Shown here: positions 44,959 through 53,827 of the stretch, in pieces
How positions within the stretch are numbered: position 1 is the stretch's first letter
Layout of the letters: every line of letters begins with the position of its first letter
Assembly: GCF_001443605.1 (NCBI RefSeq)
Contig: NZ_CP013118.1
Coordinates: 3,405,501-3,469,500, forward strand
Length of the DNA: 64,000 bases
Reading direction: 5' to 3'
Source of the DNA: Salinivirga cyanobacteriivorans
GTDB taxonomy: Bacteria; Bacteroidota; Bacteroidia; Bacteroidales; Salinivirgaceae
Notes under the pieces: generated by a model
Seen by the model: the letters and a program-made list of their open reading frames with translations, nothing else
What the model was told of the DNA's origin: nothing
Databases searched by the model: none
Program-made: the position numbers and the translations under genes

Positions 44959-47040
44959 ATGAAGTTTTTATCAAGCATATTTTCAGTAATAATCTTATTC
45001 AGCGCGCTGAATTTATCAGCTCAGCTCGATAGAAGTGTCAGGCCAGAAGCTGGTCCGGCCCCCGAAATAAAAATTGGAGAATCTAAAACTTTTGAGTTGG
45101 ATAACGGCCTAAAAATTATTTTGGTCGAAAATCATAAAGTACCCAGAGTTTCTTTTCAACTGTTCCTTGACAATGACCCTGTTTTAGAAAAAGAAGCAGT
45201 TGGATATTTAAGCGCAACAGGTGACCTCATGCGTACAGGTACAGAAAACCGCAGCAAACAGGAGATCGACGAAGCAATTGATTATTTGGGTGCCCGTTTA
45301 TCTACAAATAGTAATGGGTTTTACGGATCGACCATGTCGAAATTCACCGAAGATTTTCTTAAAATTGCTGCTGATGTAGCTTTAAATCCGACTTTCCCTG
45401 AAGAAGAACTGGAAAAATATATCAAACAAACCAAGTCAGGTCTTTCTACACAGAAATCTGACCCGGGGGCAATGGCAAATAATGTGGCCAAAGTTTTAAG
45501 GTATGGTAAGAACCATCCTTACGGCGAGGTTACCACTGAAGAAAGTGTTGAAAATATCACACGTGAAATGTGTTTAGACTACTATAACACCTATTTTAAG
45601 CCTAATAACGCCTATATGGTAGTAGTTGGTGATATTAAAAAGCGTCAGGCCAAAAAACTTGTCACCAAATATTTTGGCGATTGGCAAAAAGGTGAGGTGC
45701 CAACCCATAAGTATGACCAACCTCAGCCTCCAAAAGGCAACCAGGTTGCCATAGCAAATAAAGATGGTGCTGTTCAATCTGTAATAAAAATTACTTACCC
45801 TATTGACCTTAAACCCGGCGACAAAGATGCAATTCCTGCAACCGTAATGAATGAAGCTCTTGGTGGAGGTGTGTTCTCAGGCCGTTTGATGCAAAACCTA
45901 CGCGAAGATAAAGGCTATACATATGGTGCCCGTAGTCAGCTTTCAAAAAATGACCTGGTAGGTTATTTTAATGCAGGTGCTGAGGTAGGAACTGAAGTAA
46001 CTGACAGTGCAGTTACCGAGTTTCTTAATGAGATGAAGGGCATGACAGCTGATCCTGTTACCGAAGAACATTTAAACATGATTAAAAATGTTCAAACAGG
46101 TTCTTTTGCCCGTGCTATGGAATCTCCGCGCACCATTGCACGTTTTGCCTTAAATACAGAACGTTATAACCTGCCCTCAGATTACTATAATACATACCTT
46201 AAAAAGCTTAACGCTGTAACAGTAGATCAGGTAACCGAAATGGCTGAAAAATATATCAAACCCGAAAACAGTCACATTATAGTTGCCGGAGATAAAACTG
46301 CGCTCAAGAAGACGCTTAAGAAGTTCGACAGCGATGGCGAAGTTAAAATTTATGATACCTGGGGTAACGAAGTAGATGACAATAAAACCCTTCCGGAAGG
46401 TCTTACCGCTGAAAAAGTAGTTGCTAAATATGTTGATGCCCGTGGTGGTGCAACTAAACTTAAAGCTATAAAATCAGTTAAGCAGGTGGCTGAAATGCAA
46501 ATGCAGGGCAGAACCATTCAAACCATAATGATTCAGGAATCACCTGATAAAATGATTAATGAAACCAAAATGAATGGAATGCTTGTCAGTAAACAGGTTT
46601 ATGATGGTGAAAATGGTTTCATGACTGGCATGCAGGGCGAAAAAGATTTTGAAGGTGAAGAGCTTAAAGCATTGAAACGCGAGAGTCAAATGCACAAATC
46701 TTTGAAATATGACGAACTTGGTTATGAATTAGAGCTTATTGCACTCGAGGATATCGACGGGAAAGAAGTGTATAAAGTAAAAGTTACCAGCCCGTCAGGC
46801 GATTCACATTTCGACTATTATGATGTAAACTCGGGTTTGAAAGTGATGACCAAAAAGACCATTGAAACCCAGCGTGGCGAAATGGAACAAGTACAACAAA
46901 TGAAGGATTACAAACCAGTTGGTGGTGTATTATATCCACACACAATTGTATCATCAGGTATGATGCCGCAACCTATGGAAATTAAGATTAAAAGCATTGA
47001 TGTTAATGTAGACATCGATGATGCTATGTACCAGAAATAA
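44959..47040 (+). CDS. Inactive M16-like subunit fused to a LolA-like C-terminal domain
   Basis: The 693-residue exported protein has the two M16 domains (about 40-470), but the zinc site is replaced by LSATGDLMRTGT where HxxEH should be. The domain keeps GGGVFSGRLMQNLREDKGYTYGARS, the substrate-contact Arg/Tyr segment. From about residue 480 an extra domain (AEKVVAKYVDARGGATKLKAIKSV, then IQESPDKMINETKMNGML) looks like the LolA/lipoprotein-sorting beta fold. The fusion suggests a noncatalytic partner with an added lipid- or membrane-binding part. A terminator follows at 47068. Confidence 0.85.
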   Translation: MKFLSSIFSVIILFSALNLSAQLDRSVRPEAGPAPEIKIGESKTFELDNGLKIILVENHKVPRVSFQLFLDNDPVLEKEAVGYLSATGDLMRTGTENRSKQEIDEAIDYLGARLSTNSNGFYGSTMSKFTEDFLKIAADVALNPTFPEEELEKYIKQTKSGLSTQKSDPGAMANNVAKVLRYGKNHPYGEVTTEESVENITREMCLDYYNTYFKPNNAYMVVVGDIKKRQAKKLVTKYFGDWQKGEVPTHKYDQPQPPKGNQVAIANKDGAVQSVIKITYPIDLKPGDKDAIPATVMNEALGGGVFSGRLMQNLREDKGYTYGARSQLSKNDLVGYFNAGAEVGTEVTDSAVTEFLNEMKGMTADPVTEEHLNMIKNVQTGSFARAMESPRTIARFALNTERYNLPSDYYNTYLKKLNAVTVDQVTEMAEKYIKPENSHIIVAGDKTALKKTLKKFDSDGEVKIYDTWGNEVDDNKTLPEGLTAEKVVAKYVDARGGATKLKAIKSVKQVAEMQMQGRTIQTIMIQESPDKMINETKMNGMLVSKQVYDGENGFMTGMQGEKDFEGEELKALKRESQMHKSLKYDELGYELELIALEDIDGKEVYKVKVTSPSGDSHFDYYDVNSGLKVMTKKTIETQRGEMEQVQQMKDYKPVGGVLYPHTIVSSGMMPQPMEIKIKSIDVNVDIDDAMYQK

Positions 47041-47067
47041 TCTCATTTACTTTATCTGCAAAAAAAA

Positions 47068-47099
47068 AACATCGTGGATTATTCTGCGGTGTTTTTTTT
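47068..47099 (+). terminator. Terminator of the M16 peptidase pair
   Basis: AACATCGTGG pairs with CTGCGGTGTT (ten pairs including three GU) around a six-base loop, followed by a run of T. Confidence 0.75.
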
Positions 47100-47206
47100 A
47101 TTTCGTCAAAGCATTTGATTCATTCGTCAAAGTTGGTTTAGCTCCTTATAAATCGGTCAATTTATTTTCAGGTTTCAAAAGTAACCATTTTCTTCATAAT
47201 ATTGCA

Positions 47207-47713
47207 TTAGCAAGGGACGACCGAAGGTGACCTTTTTACCGATGGTTGTTTTGGTGTAACGGGCCCGTTCACCTTTCTATGTAAATCTGACGGCTCATCG
47301 AGAGCCGCCCGATTTAAGCAAGGGACTTCCCTCAGGCTCTCATTCCCCGATAGCTGGTAGTAGGGGATTTTGGAGTAAAACCTGACTTTTCGGTTTTTGT
47401 ATTCTTTACGAATTATTAATCCTTTATCCCACATTTCCCAAAATAAACGAGGTGGAAGGTTTGCAATAGAGCCGTGTAGTCGGACGTTGTTGTATTTTTC
47501 ATAAAATATTGTAAGTCGTTGTGTTAATTGCCCAATATCCCAAAAGTTATTATTGCCAAGCGATTTTGATAAAATGTTGTGAAAACTCTCCACATGACCA
47601 TTTTCCTGTGGGGTATACGGGTGTGTAAAAACTTGATTAAGATAATTTTCCTTAAAAAATGATTGGATGATTTTTGAGCCAAATTGTGGCCCATTATCAT
47701 TACGGATCTCCAC
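47207..47713 (-). pseudogene. IS3 transposase orfB, 3' fragment
   Basis: Carries the last 98 residues of the IS3 orfB plus a second copy of the 209-bp target region (EIRNDNGPQFGSK to QRLTIF). The catalytic Asp (RNDNGPQF) and Glu (ENGHVESF) are in the duplicated part, so both fragments hold them. Beyond the junction it continues YEKYNNVRLHGSIANLPPRLFW, the usual IS3 C-terminal region. It has no start of its own. In the ancestral element 49335 was followed directly by 47503, in frame. Confidence 0.9.
47504..47712. repeat. Left copy of the 209-bp target site duplication
   Basis: Identical base for base to 49335-49543 when compared by eye. It is an internal piece of IS3 orfB and not a feature of the inserted element. 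If the element is taken to begin with CTG rather than CCTG the repeat is 210 bp. Confidence 0.93.
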
Positions 47714-49334
47714 CTGTTTTCCGGATTATTTTCACCTAAAAAAATAAGCTATTAGTTATCAGCACATTATCATAATGATTCTTTTAAAAGTGGGTGTCCC
47801 GTGCTATATTTGTTGAATGTTTGTTCGGAAGAAGAAAAATAAAAGTGGTAGTGTAAGCATTCAAATCATTAAGAAAATTGATAGGAGTAATAAAGTTATC
47901 AAGACTATAGGCTCCTCATCAGAACCAGATGAAATTGAACGACTTTATTACAAAGCCTTATATGAACTGCCTCGTTTATATGGCCCTACGTTATTTGATC
48001 CACTAAAAGAATCCAGAATATGCGATCTAACAAATGATGATATTCATGTAGTTGGACCTGAGCTTATTTTCAGCAAAATTTTCAATTATATAGGATTTAA
48101 TCAAATAAAGGATGAGTTGTTTAAAGCCTTGTGTATTTCCAGGATAACACATCCAGGCAGTAAACTTAATTTATCTCTATATCTACAGGAAAACCATAAA
48201 TCAGATATTTCTGTAGATAGGATTTATTATTTCATGGATCGTTTAAACTCGAGGTATAAAAAGCAAGTTGAAGAGATCAGTTTTCAATACACAAAAAAAG
48301 TATTGGGGGGCAAAATAGGAATTGTCTTTTATGATATGACTACGATTTATTTTGAAAGTAGTCAACCAGACGAACTAAAACAAACAGGTTTCTCAAAGGA
48401 TGGGAAACACCAGCACCCACAAATATTTTTAGGGCTGCTAGTCGGCAAGGAAGGGTATCCAATTGGATACGATATTTTTGAAGGTAGTATCTATGAAGGC
48501 CATACTTTGATCCCTATATTAGAAAAATTTGAGCGGCGGTTTAGTTTAAATAAACCCATTGTAGTAGCTGATGCCGGGTTATTATCAGCAAAAAATATTG
48601 AGTCACTGAAAATCAATCGATATACATTCATTTTAGGAGCAAGAATCAAAAATGAAAATAATATCATAAAAAAACAGATCAGGGAACTGAACCTGCAAGA
48701 TGGACAAATTGCAAAAATAGAAAAGCCAGATAACACTGTCTTATTTATAAGTTTTTCTGATAAAAGGGCAAAGAAAGACCTTTCAAATAGAGAACGTGGA
48801 TTAAAAAGATTAGAGAAAAGCCTAAATGCAGGTCGATTGACAAAAAGCAATATTAACAACCGTGGTTACAACAAGTATCTAAAAATGCAAGGAGAACTCA
48901 AGATAAATATTGATTATGAAAAGTTTAGAAATGATTCTACATGGGATGGTTTAAAGGGATATCTCACAAACACAAAACTATCAGGGAAAGAAGTAATTGA
49001 AAACTATAATAACCTATGGAAAATTGAAAAAGCATTTAGGATATCTAAGACTGACCTTAAAATCAGACCAATTTATCATCGATTAAAAGAAAGAATTGAA
49101 GCTCATATTTGTATTTCATTTGTTTCATACTTACTGTACAAAGAATTAGAAAAAACACTTAAAGAGAATGACACTGGCATATCTATAAATAAAGCAATTA
49201 AAGCTATAAATAAGATGTATGAAATTCAAGTCGGTAATAAAAGAATTCTACTTAGGAACAATGAAACTCAACAAAACATTATTGACCTAATAAACTCGAA
49301 ATTTTAAAAATGGGTGTCCTATCCGGAAAACAGG
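47713..49334 (+). mobile_element. IS1634-family (IS4 superfamily) insertion sequence, 1622 bp
   Basis: Bounded by perfect 14-bp terminal inverted repeats CCTGTTTTCCGGAT (47713-47726, and its complement at 49321-49334). Weaker similarity extends further inward. It encodes one transposase (47817-49307). Direct repeats of about 209 bp flank it, matching the very long, variable target duplications described for IS1634 of Mycoplasma mycoides. The perfect repeats and intact gene indicate a recent insertion and a probably functional element. Confidence 0.95.
47817..49307 (+). CDS. IS1634-family DDE transposase
   Basis: The 496-residue, apparently intact transposase has catalytic Asp in FYDMTTIYFES and in VVADAGLLS. 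The IS4-type Y-x2-R/K-x3-E-x6-K-like block is seen in YNNLWKIEKAFRISKTDLK, followed by IRPIYHRLKERIEAHICISF, typical of IS1634 members. The start ATG is 91 bp inside the left inverted repeat. A TATATTTG box ends only 4 bp before the ATG, with no -33 partner, so expression may depend on the flanking DNA. Confidence 0.95.
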   Translation: MFVRKKKNKSGSVSIQIIKKIDRSNKVIKTIGSSSEPDEIERLYYKALYELPRLYGPTLFDPLKESRICDLTNDDIHVVGPELIFSKIFNYIGFNQIKDELFKALCISRITHPGSKLNLSLYLQENHKSDISVDRIYYFMDRLNSRYKKQVEEISFQYTKKVLGGKIGIVFYDMTTIYFESSQPDELKQTGFSKDGKHQHPQIFLGLLVGKEGYPIGYDIFEGSIYEGHTLIPILEKFERRFSLNKPIVVADAGLLSAKNIESLKINRYTFILGARIKNENNIIKKQIRELNLQDGQIAKIEKPDNTVLFISFSDKRAKKDLSNRERGLKRLEKSLNAGRLTKSNINNRGYNKYLKMQGELKINIDYEKFRNDSTWDGLKGYLTNTKLSGKEVIENYNNLWKIEKAFRISKTDLKIRPIYHRLKERIEAHICISFVSYLLYKELEKTLKENDTGISINKAIKAINKMYEIQVGNKRILLRNNETQQNIIDLINSKF

Positions 49335-49543
49335 AAATATTGTAAGTCGTTGTGTTAATTGCCCAATATCCCAAAAGTTATTATTGCCAAGCGATTTTGA
49401 TAAAATGTTGTGAAAACTCTCCACATGACCATTTTCCTGTGGGGTATACGGGTGTGTAAAAACTTGATTAAGATAATTTTCCTTAAAAAATGATTGGATG
49501 ATTTTTGAGCCAAATTGTGGCCCATTATCATTACGGATCTCCA
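49335..49543. repeat. Right copy of the 209-bp target site duplication
   Basis: Identical to 47504-47712. It continues on the right into the uninterrupted 5' part of the IS3 orfB (ATGTACACCC on the plus strand), which shows that this side is the original junction. Confidence 0.93.
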
Positions 49544-50131
49544 CATGTACACCCTTAGTTAATATATCAGCCGGCTGCAAATGATCAATAATTACTTGCT
49601 CCCATGCCTTTTTAACATCGCCTGATTTCATAGAAAATCCCACCCTCCAATGTAAAACAGCTCGTGTAAATGTGTCTATAATAGTCAAAATAAAAGCATA
49701 CCTGCGTGCCTGGGTAATCCAAATATATTTGATGTCCATTTCGATTACTTCCAGAGGGGCTTGCGGGGTGACTATTCGATATCTGGCATATGTTTTTGGC
49801 TGTCGTTTATGTTGTGTTTTTAATAATTGAGACTCTTTCATCAGACGATATACTTTTTTGTGGTTAATTAAATATCCCAGCAACATTAAGGCTGTTGCCA
49901 TCTTTCTGTAGCCATAATCTGTATCCGGATCAGACTGTATATCCTTTATTTTCTGGATAACAACAGAGTTGTTTTTAATAATTTTTTGGCCATCCTCCAG
50001 TTTTTCTGTTGTACTGGTAGGTTTTCTGCCTGGCCGTTTGCCAAGAGATTTATAATAATATTGGTGCTTGGTAACTCCGGCAATGGAAAGAGCAATGTCT
50101 CTGCGAAGTCCAAACCCAATATATTTACAAA

Positions 50132-50455
50132 CTATTTCTTTTTTCTCGCCCAGGCATACTTCTTTTTTAGCATATCATCTTTGAGCCGCCCTTCAAGTTC
50201 TTTTTCGGCTAAAAGCTTTTTCAGCGTTTCGTTTTCTTTTTCTAAACGCTTAATCTCTTTTAACTGAGCAGGGGTCATCCCATGGCGAAAGCCAGCTTCT
50301 CCCATGGTTTCGAATTTTTTCTTCCAACCATAATATGTGGCCGGATAAATTCCGTGTTTCTCAAGGGTTACGTTAACTCCTTGTTCTGTAGCTTCTTTTA
50401 TAATCTGAAGCTTTTCCTCTTTGGTGAATTTTCTTTTTTTCATGTCTGTGTGCAT
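50132..50455 (-). CDS. IS3-family transposase orfA
   Basis: The 107-residue DNA-binding subunit has a helix-turn-helix of the HTH_8 type (FTKEEKLQIIKEATEQGVNVTLEKHGIYPATYYGWKKKF) and a leucine-zipper-like helix (LKEIKRLEKENETLKKLLAEKELE). It ends in ARKKK at the slippery site. The ATG at 50443 (MKKRKFTKEEK) is an equally likely start. Intact in itself, but the downstream orfB is broken. Confidence 0.93.
   Translation of the reverse strand: MHTDMKKRKFTKEEKLQIIKEATEQGVNVTLEKHGIYPATYYGWKKKFETMGEAGFRHGMTPAQLKEIKRLEKENETLKKLLAEKELEGRLKDDMLKKKYAWARKKK
50138..50144 (-). other. Programmed -1 frameshift site A AAA AAG
   Basis: The heptamer lies in the orfA frame as A|AAA|AAG, two codons before the orfA stop. 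The orfB frame is in the -1 phase relative to orfA, as in IS150 and other IS3 members. Confidence 0.85.
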
Positions 50456-50580
50456 AATTACTAATTTTTATTGATAATTATGTCAGACTTATTCGGGGGC
50501 TAATTCAAAAGTAGGCTGAAAATGGTAAACTCTTTGATGTTTCAGGCGTATTAGACATTGAACAATTTAAATAAATTAAA

Positions 50581-51573
50581 ATGAAACCTTTCATCACATT
50601 ACTACTGGTATTTAGTTTTTTCGTATCTGTTGCACAAGATTTAGAAGTGCCTAATAATACTGAAGTTACTATTAGCTCTGATGCAGATTACAATGACATC
50701 ACATTGGGTAACAAATCCGTACTAAATATCCTGGAAGGGGTTACAGTAAATGCTGACAACTTAAACGTAGAAAATAATGCTACGCTTAACCTTCATGGTG
50801 TTTTGTATGTTTTGAATAACATTTCTGTAAGTAATAATGGTGCATTTACTGTTAATTCGACAGGAATATTGGATGTGAGTGGTGATGTGAATGTAAACAA
50901 CAATTCTGACATAACACTTGATGGTAATGTGCAAATAGACGGAGACTTTACAGCACCCGATCAGGCCAATGTAACCATTGATGGAACAGTAAATGTTGAT
51001 GGATCTTTTACCGGTACGGTAGATGGCGGATCAGGTACTTTAAGTTCAGGAAACAATAATAACTATAATAACCCGCTTCCGGTTGAACTGCTTGGTGCTG
51101 ATATTGCTTCACAAGAAGCAGAAGTTACCGTAACCTGGACCACCGCAACAGAAACCAACAACGACTTTTTTACGCTGTTTGTAAGCCGTGATATGGATAT
51201 TTGGGAAGAGTTGGAAAGAGTTGCAGGAAATGGAACAAAAAGTACACTCACCAATTACGAGTACAGCTTTAACTCAGAAGTAAACGGCCAAATCTATATT
51301 AAACTTATTCAGACAGATTTTGACGGAACTACTGAAGCTTTAAGAGTGCTTTCAACTGAGGTGAATACTAAAGATTACAGAATTTATCCCCAACCATTGC
51401 GTGCAGGGGCAGCATGGAAAATAAGAGGTTTGGACAATGACGATACTTATAAAGTTTATTCATCAAGCATGCAGGAAATCAGAGATTCACAAAATTTAAC
51501 AAGAGGGTTATATTACGTAGTAATCAACGATAAAAAAGTTAAAAAGCTAATTGTTCAACAAACCAACCAGTAA
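50581..51573 (+). CDS. Secreted beta-helix-like protein with T9SS sorting region
   Basis: The 330-residue product has a signal peptide (FVSVAQ), about 130 residues of short repeating strands rich in Asn/Val (NLNVENNATLNLHGVLYV, NVNNNSDITLDGNVQIDGDF) that suggest a beta-solenoid, a Gly/Ser/Asn linker, and an Ig-like domain (PLPVELLGADIAS, VTVTWTTATETNNDFFTL, IYIKLIQTDFDG). The C-terminus YRIYPQPLRAGAAW ending LYYVVINDKKVKKLIVQ is a type IX sorting region. It is predicted surface-attached. It has its own terminator; the IS3 element sits 72 bp upstream and may have altered its expression. Confidence 0.8.
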   Translation: MKPFITLLLVFSFFVSVAQDLEVPNNTEVTISSDADYNDITLGNKSVLNILEGVTVNADNLNVENNATLNLHGVLYVLNNISVSNNGAFTVNSTGILDVSGDVNVNNNSDITLDGNVQIDGDFTAPDQANVTIDGTVNVDGSFTGTVDGGSGTLSSGNNNNYNNPLPVELLGADIASQEAEVTVTWTTATETNNDFFTLFVSRDMDIWEELERVAGNGTKSTLTNYEYSFNSEVNGQIYIKLIQTDFDGTTEALRVLSTEVNTKDYRIYPQPLRAGAAWKIRGLDNDDTYKVYSSSMQEIRDSQNLTRGLYYVVINDKKVKKLIVQQTNQ

Positions 51574-51582
51574 GAATTTCTT

Positions 51583-51610
51583 AAACCACTCTTCTTTAAG
51601 GGTGGTTTTT
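51583..51610 (+). terminator. Terminator after the beta-helix-like gene
   Basis: AAACCACTCT pairs with AGGGTGGTTT with one mismatch, then a short T tract. Confidence 0.75.
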
Positions 51611-51714
51611 ATATGCAATTAACGTAAAGGTAACGTATCCTATAATATTCAGATTATATTTGTTGGTTATTTTTGCATTTTGTATTTTTCCATCTCATAA
51701 ACTCAAATTAACAC

Positions 51715-53787
51715 ATGCAGAAAGTAAAAAAGGAGAGCAGATTTATAAATCGTGAAATTAGTTGGCTTTCGTTTAATGAAAGGGTTTTACAGGAGGCCGA
51801 TGATGAACGCAATCCTTTACTTCAACGTGTGCGTTTTCTGGGTATTTTTTCAAACAACCTCGATGAATTTTTTCGTGTACGCGTAGCTACAATGCGTCGC
51901 TTGGTCGATATCGGAAAGCAATCAAAAATTGTTTTGGGCGACATGACCCCCCAGGAAGTGCTCGACCAAATTCAGAAAACTGTTATGTCGCTTCAGGAGC
52001 GTTTTCAGTCCATTTATGAGCGTTTGCTTCGTGAGCTAGATGCTGTAGGGGTTCACGTGATCGATGAATTACAGTTGGATAGTGTGCAGGGGCCATTTGC
52101 CCGCGACTATTTTACATCGGAGCTTAGTCCGCTCATTGTACCAATAATGCTCAGTAAAGATAAACCTTTCCCATACCTGCGTGATAAAGCCATTTACCTG
52201 GCTGTAAAAATGACCGTGGAAAACAAACCACGTAAAACACGATATGCCCTGCTTGAAGTACCGGTTGGAAGTAATCCCAGGTTTGTTGTGCTGCCAAAAC
52301 GTAAAGGGCTTGAAGAGGATACTTATATCATTATTGTAGATGATATTATCAGGTATTGCCTCGATGACATCTTTTTTATGTTCGAATACGATAAAATTGA
52401 AGCCTATACAATCAAAATTACACGGGACGCCGAGCTCGATATTGATGATGACATTTCCATGAGTTTTATGGAAAAAATGGCCAAATCGTTAAAAGAACGT
52501 CGCAAAGGCCAACCTGTACGTATGGTTTATGATGAGCGAATGCCACCTGACCTTTACCGCTTTATCACAAAACAAATGGAACTTGACGACGACGATAACC
52601 TGATTCCGGGAGGCATTTACCATAATTTCAAAGATTTTATTAAGTTCCCCTCAGTTGATAATGAGCTGGAGATACATAATCCGCCCGCTCTGGTGCACAG
52701 ACATGTGGATGTACATAAAAGTATAATGCAGGTTATTCGCGAGCGCGATATCTTACTGCATTACCCTTACCAAACATTTAATCATTTTATAGATTTGTTA
52801 AGGGAAGCAGCTGTTGATCCGCAGGTAATTTCTATATCAATTACACTTTACCGTGTGGCCGACCGGTCGAAAGTCATCAATGCATTGATTAATGCTGCCA
52901 AAAATGGCAAGCGTGTCACAGTGCTCATTGAATTGCTGGCCAGGTTTGACGAAAAAGCCAACCTCCGGTGGTCAGAGAAGCTATCGGAAGCAGGTGTGCG
53001 GGTAATTCACGGTGTGCCGGGATTGAAAGTGCATTCAAAAATTGCACTTATTCACCGCAAGGAACAGGGGCGTATTAAAAGCTTTGCATACATTGGAACA
53101 GGAAATTTCCATGAGGGTACGTCCAATGTATATTGTGACGAAGGTTTGTTTACAACGAACAGGCATCTTGCCGCAGAAGTAACAAAAATATTTGAGTTCC
53201 TCAAACATAACTACAAACGCTTTAATTACAGGCACCTGGTAGTTTCTCCATATAGTATGCGCAAGCAATTTATGCAACAGATATCAACGGAAATAAAAAA
53301 TGCAAGACTCGGAAAACCAGCCTACATATTGCTCAAACTCAACAACCTTGTCGATCAGGGCATGATAAATCACCTGTATTCGGCAAGCAAGGCCGGTGTT
53401 AAAATAAAACTGATTGTGCGTGGTATCTGTTCTTTGAAGGCCGGCGTTAAAGGAATGAGCGATAATATCGAAGGTATTAGTATTGTTGATAAATATTTGG
53501 AACATAGTCGGTTTATTGTTTTTGCCAATGGTGGCGATGAACAGTATTTTATTACATCTGCGGACTGGATGACACGTAACCTTGATCATCGCGTAGAAGT
53601 AGCATGCCCGGTATACGATAAAGAGATTCAAAAAGAACTCCGTGCCATGTTCGATATTCAATGGCGCGACAATACCAAGGCCAGGGTACTCGATGCCTAC
53701 CAGCAGAACAAATACAGACAAACGAGAGCAAAAAAGAAACATCGTGCCCAAATTGAGTATTATACCTATTTAAAGAACCTTAAATAA
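51715..53787 (+). CDS. ppk1: Polyphosphate kinase 1
   Basis: Synthesises inorganic polyphosphate reversibly from ATP. The 690-residue protein has the N-terminal helical domain (FINREISWLSFNERVLQEA), the PPK head domain and two phospholipase D-like C-terminal domains. The catalytic His motif is VHSKIALIHRKE, and the second domain has EHSRFIVFANGG. The ppx gene lies 31 bp downstream, so the polyphosphate synthesis and breakdown enzymes are cotranscribed. Family-typical length. Confidence 0.97.
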   Translation: MQKVKKESRFINREISWLSFNERVLQEADDERNPLLQRVRFLGIFSNNLDEFFRVRVATMRRLVDIGKQSKIVLGDMTPQEVLDQIQKTVMSLQERFQSIYERLLRELDAVGVHVIDELQLDSVQGPFARDYFTSELSPLIVPIMLSKDKPFPYLRDKAIYLAVKMTVENKPRKTRYALLEVPVGSNPRFVVLPKRKGLEEDTYIIIVDDIIRYCLDDIFFMFEYDKIEAYTIKITRDAELDIDDDISMSFMEKMAKSLKERRKGQPVRMVYDERMPPDLYRFITKQMELDDDDNLIPGGIYHNFKDFIKFPSVDNELEIHNPPALVHRHVDVHKSIMQVIRERDILLHYPYQTFNHFIDLLREAAVDPQVISISITLYRVADRSKVINALINAAKNGKRVTVLIELLARFDEKANLRWSEKLSEAGVRVIHGVPGLKVHSKIALIHRKEQGRIKSFAYIGTGNFHEGTSNVYCDEGLFTTNRHLAAEVTKIFEFLKHNYKRFNYRHLVVSPYSMRKQFMQQISTEIKNARLGKPAYILLKLNNLVDQGMINHLYSASKAGVKIKLIVRGICSLKAGVKGMSDNIEGISIVDKYLEHSRFIVFANGGDEQYFITSADWMTRNLDHRVEVACPVYDKEIQKELRAMFDIQWRDNTKARVLDAYQQNKYRQTRAKKKHRAQIEYYTYLKNLK

Positions 53788-53827
53788 GTCACCCGCATGT
53801 TTTTGCTGACTTAACCGTTTGAAACAT

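Larger units (their letters stand above)
49335..50144 (-). pseudogene. IS3 transposase orfB, 5' part
   Basis: The frame opens at the A AAA AAG shift site and runs without a stop to the insertion. It has KEIVCKYIGFGLRRDIALSIAGVTKHQYYY, the HTH_21-like YGYRKMATALMLLGYLINHKKVYRLM region, and the rve domain with the first catalytic Asp (VIEMDIKYIW) and the second (RNDNGPQF). It is broken after TQRLTIF by the IS1634-family element. As a frameshift product it would be fused to orfA. Internal Met starts (for example at 49901) are not the true start. Confidence 0.9.
47133..50508 (-). mobile_element. IS3-family (IS150-like) element, interrupted by an IS1634-family element
   Basis: The ends are imperfect inverted repeats, TTGGTTTAGCTCCTTATAA on the left and TTGAATTAGCCCCCGAATAA on the right (minus strand). 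AAG flanks each end (47130-47132 and 50509-50511), a 3-bp target duplication. It carries orfA and orfB with an A AAA AAG frameshift site. Without the 1622-bp inserted element and one copy of its 209-bp target repeat it would be about 1545 bp, the right size for IS3. It lies between the M16 genes and a T9SS cargo gene. Confidence 0.9.

Noticed and set aside
47504..49543. Composite transposon formed by two IS copies
   Set aside because: The flanking 209-bp repeats look like paired IS arms, but they are an internal stretch of a single IS3 orfB, and the outer IS3 ends occur only once each. A long target duplication explains all of it.
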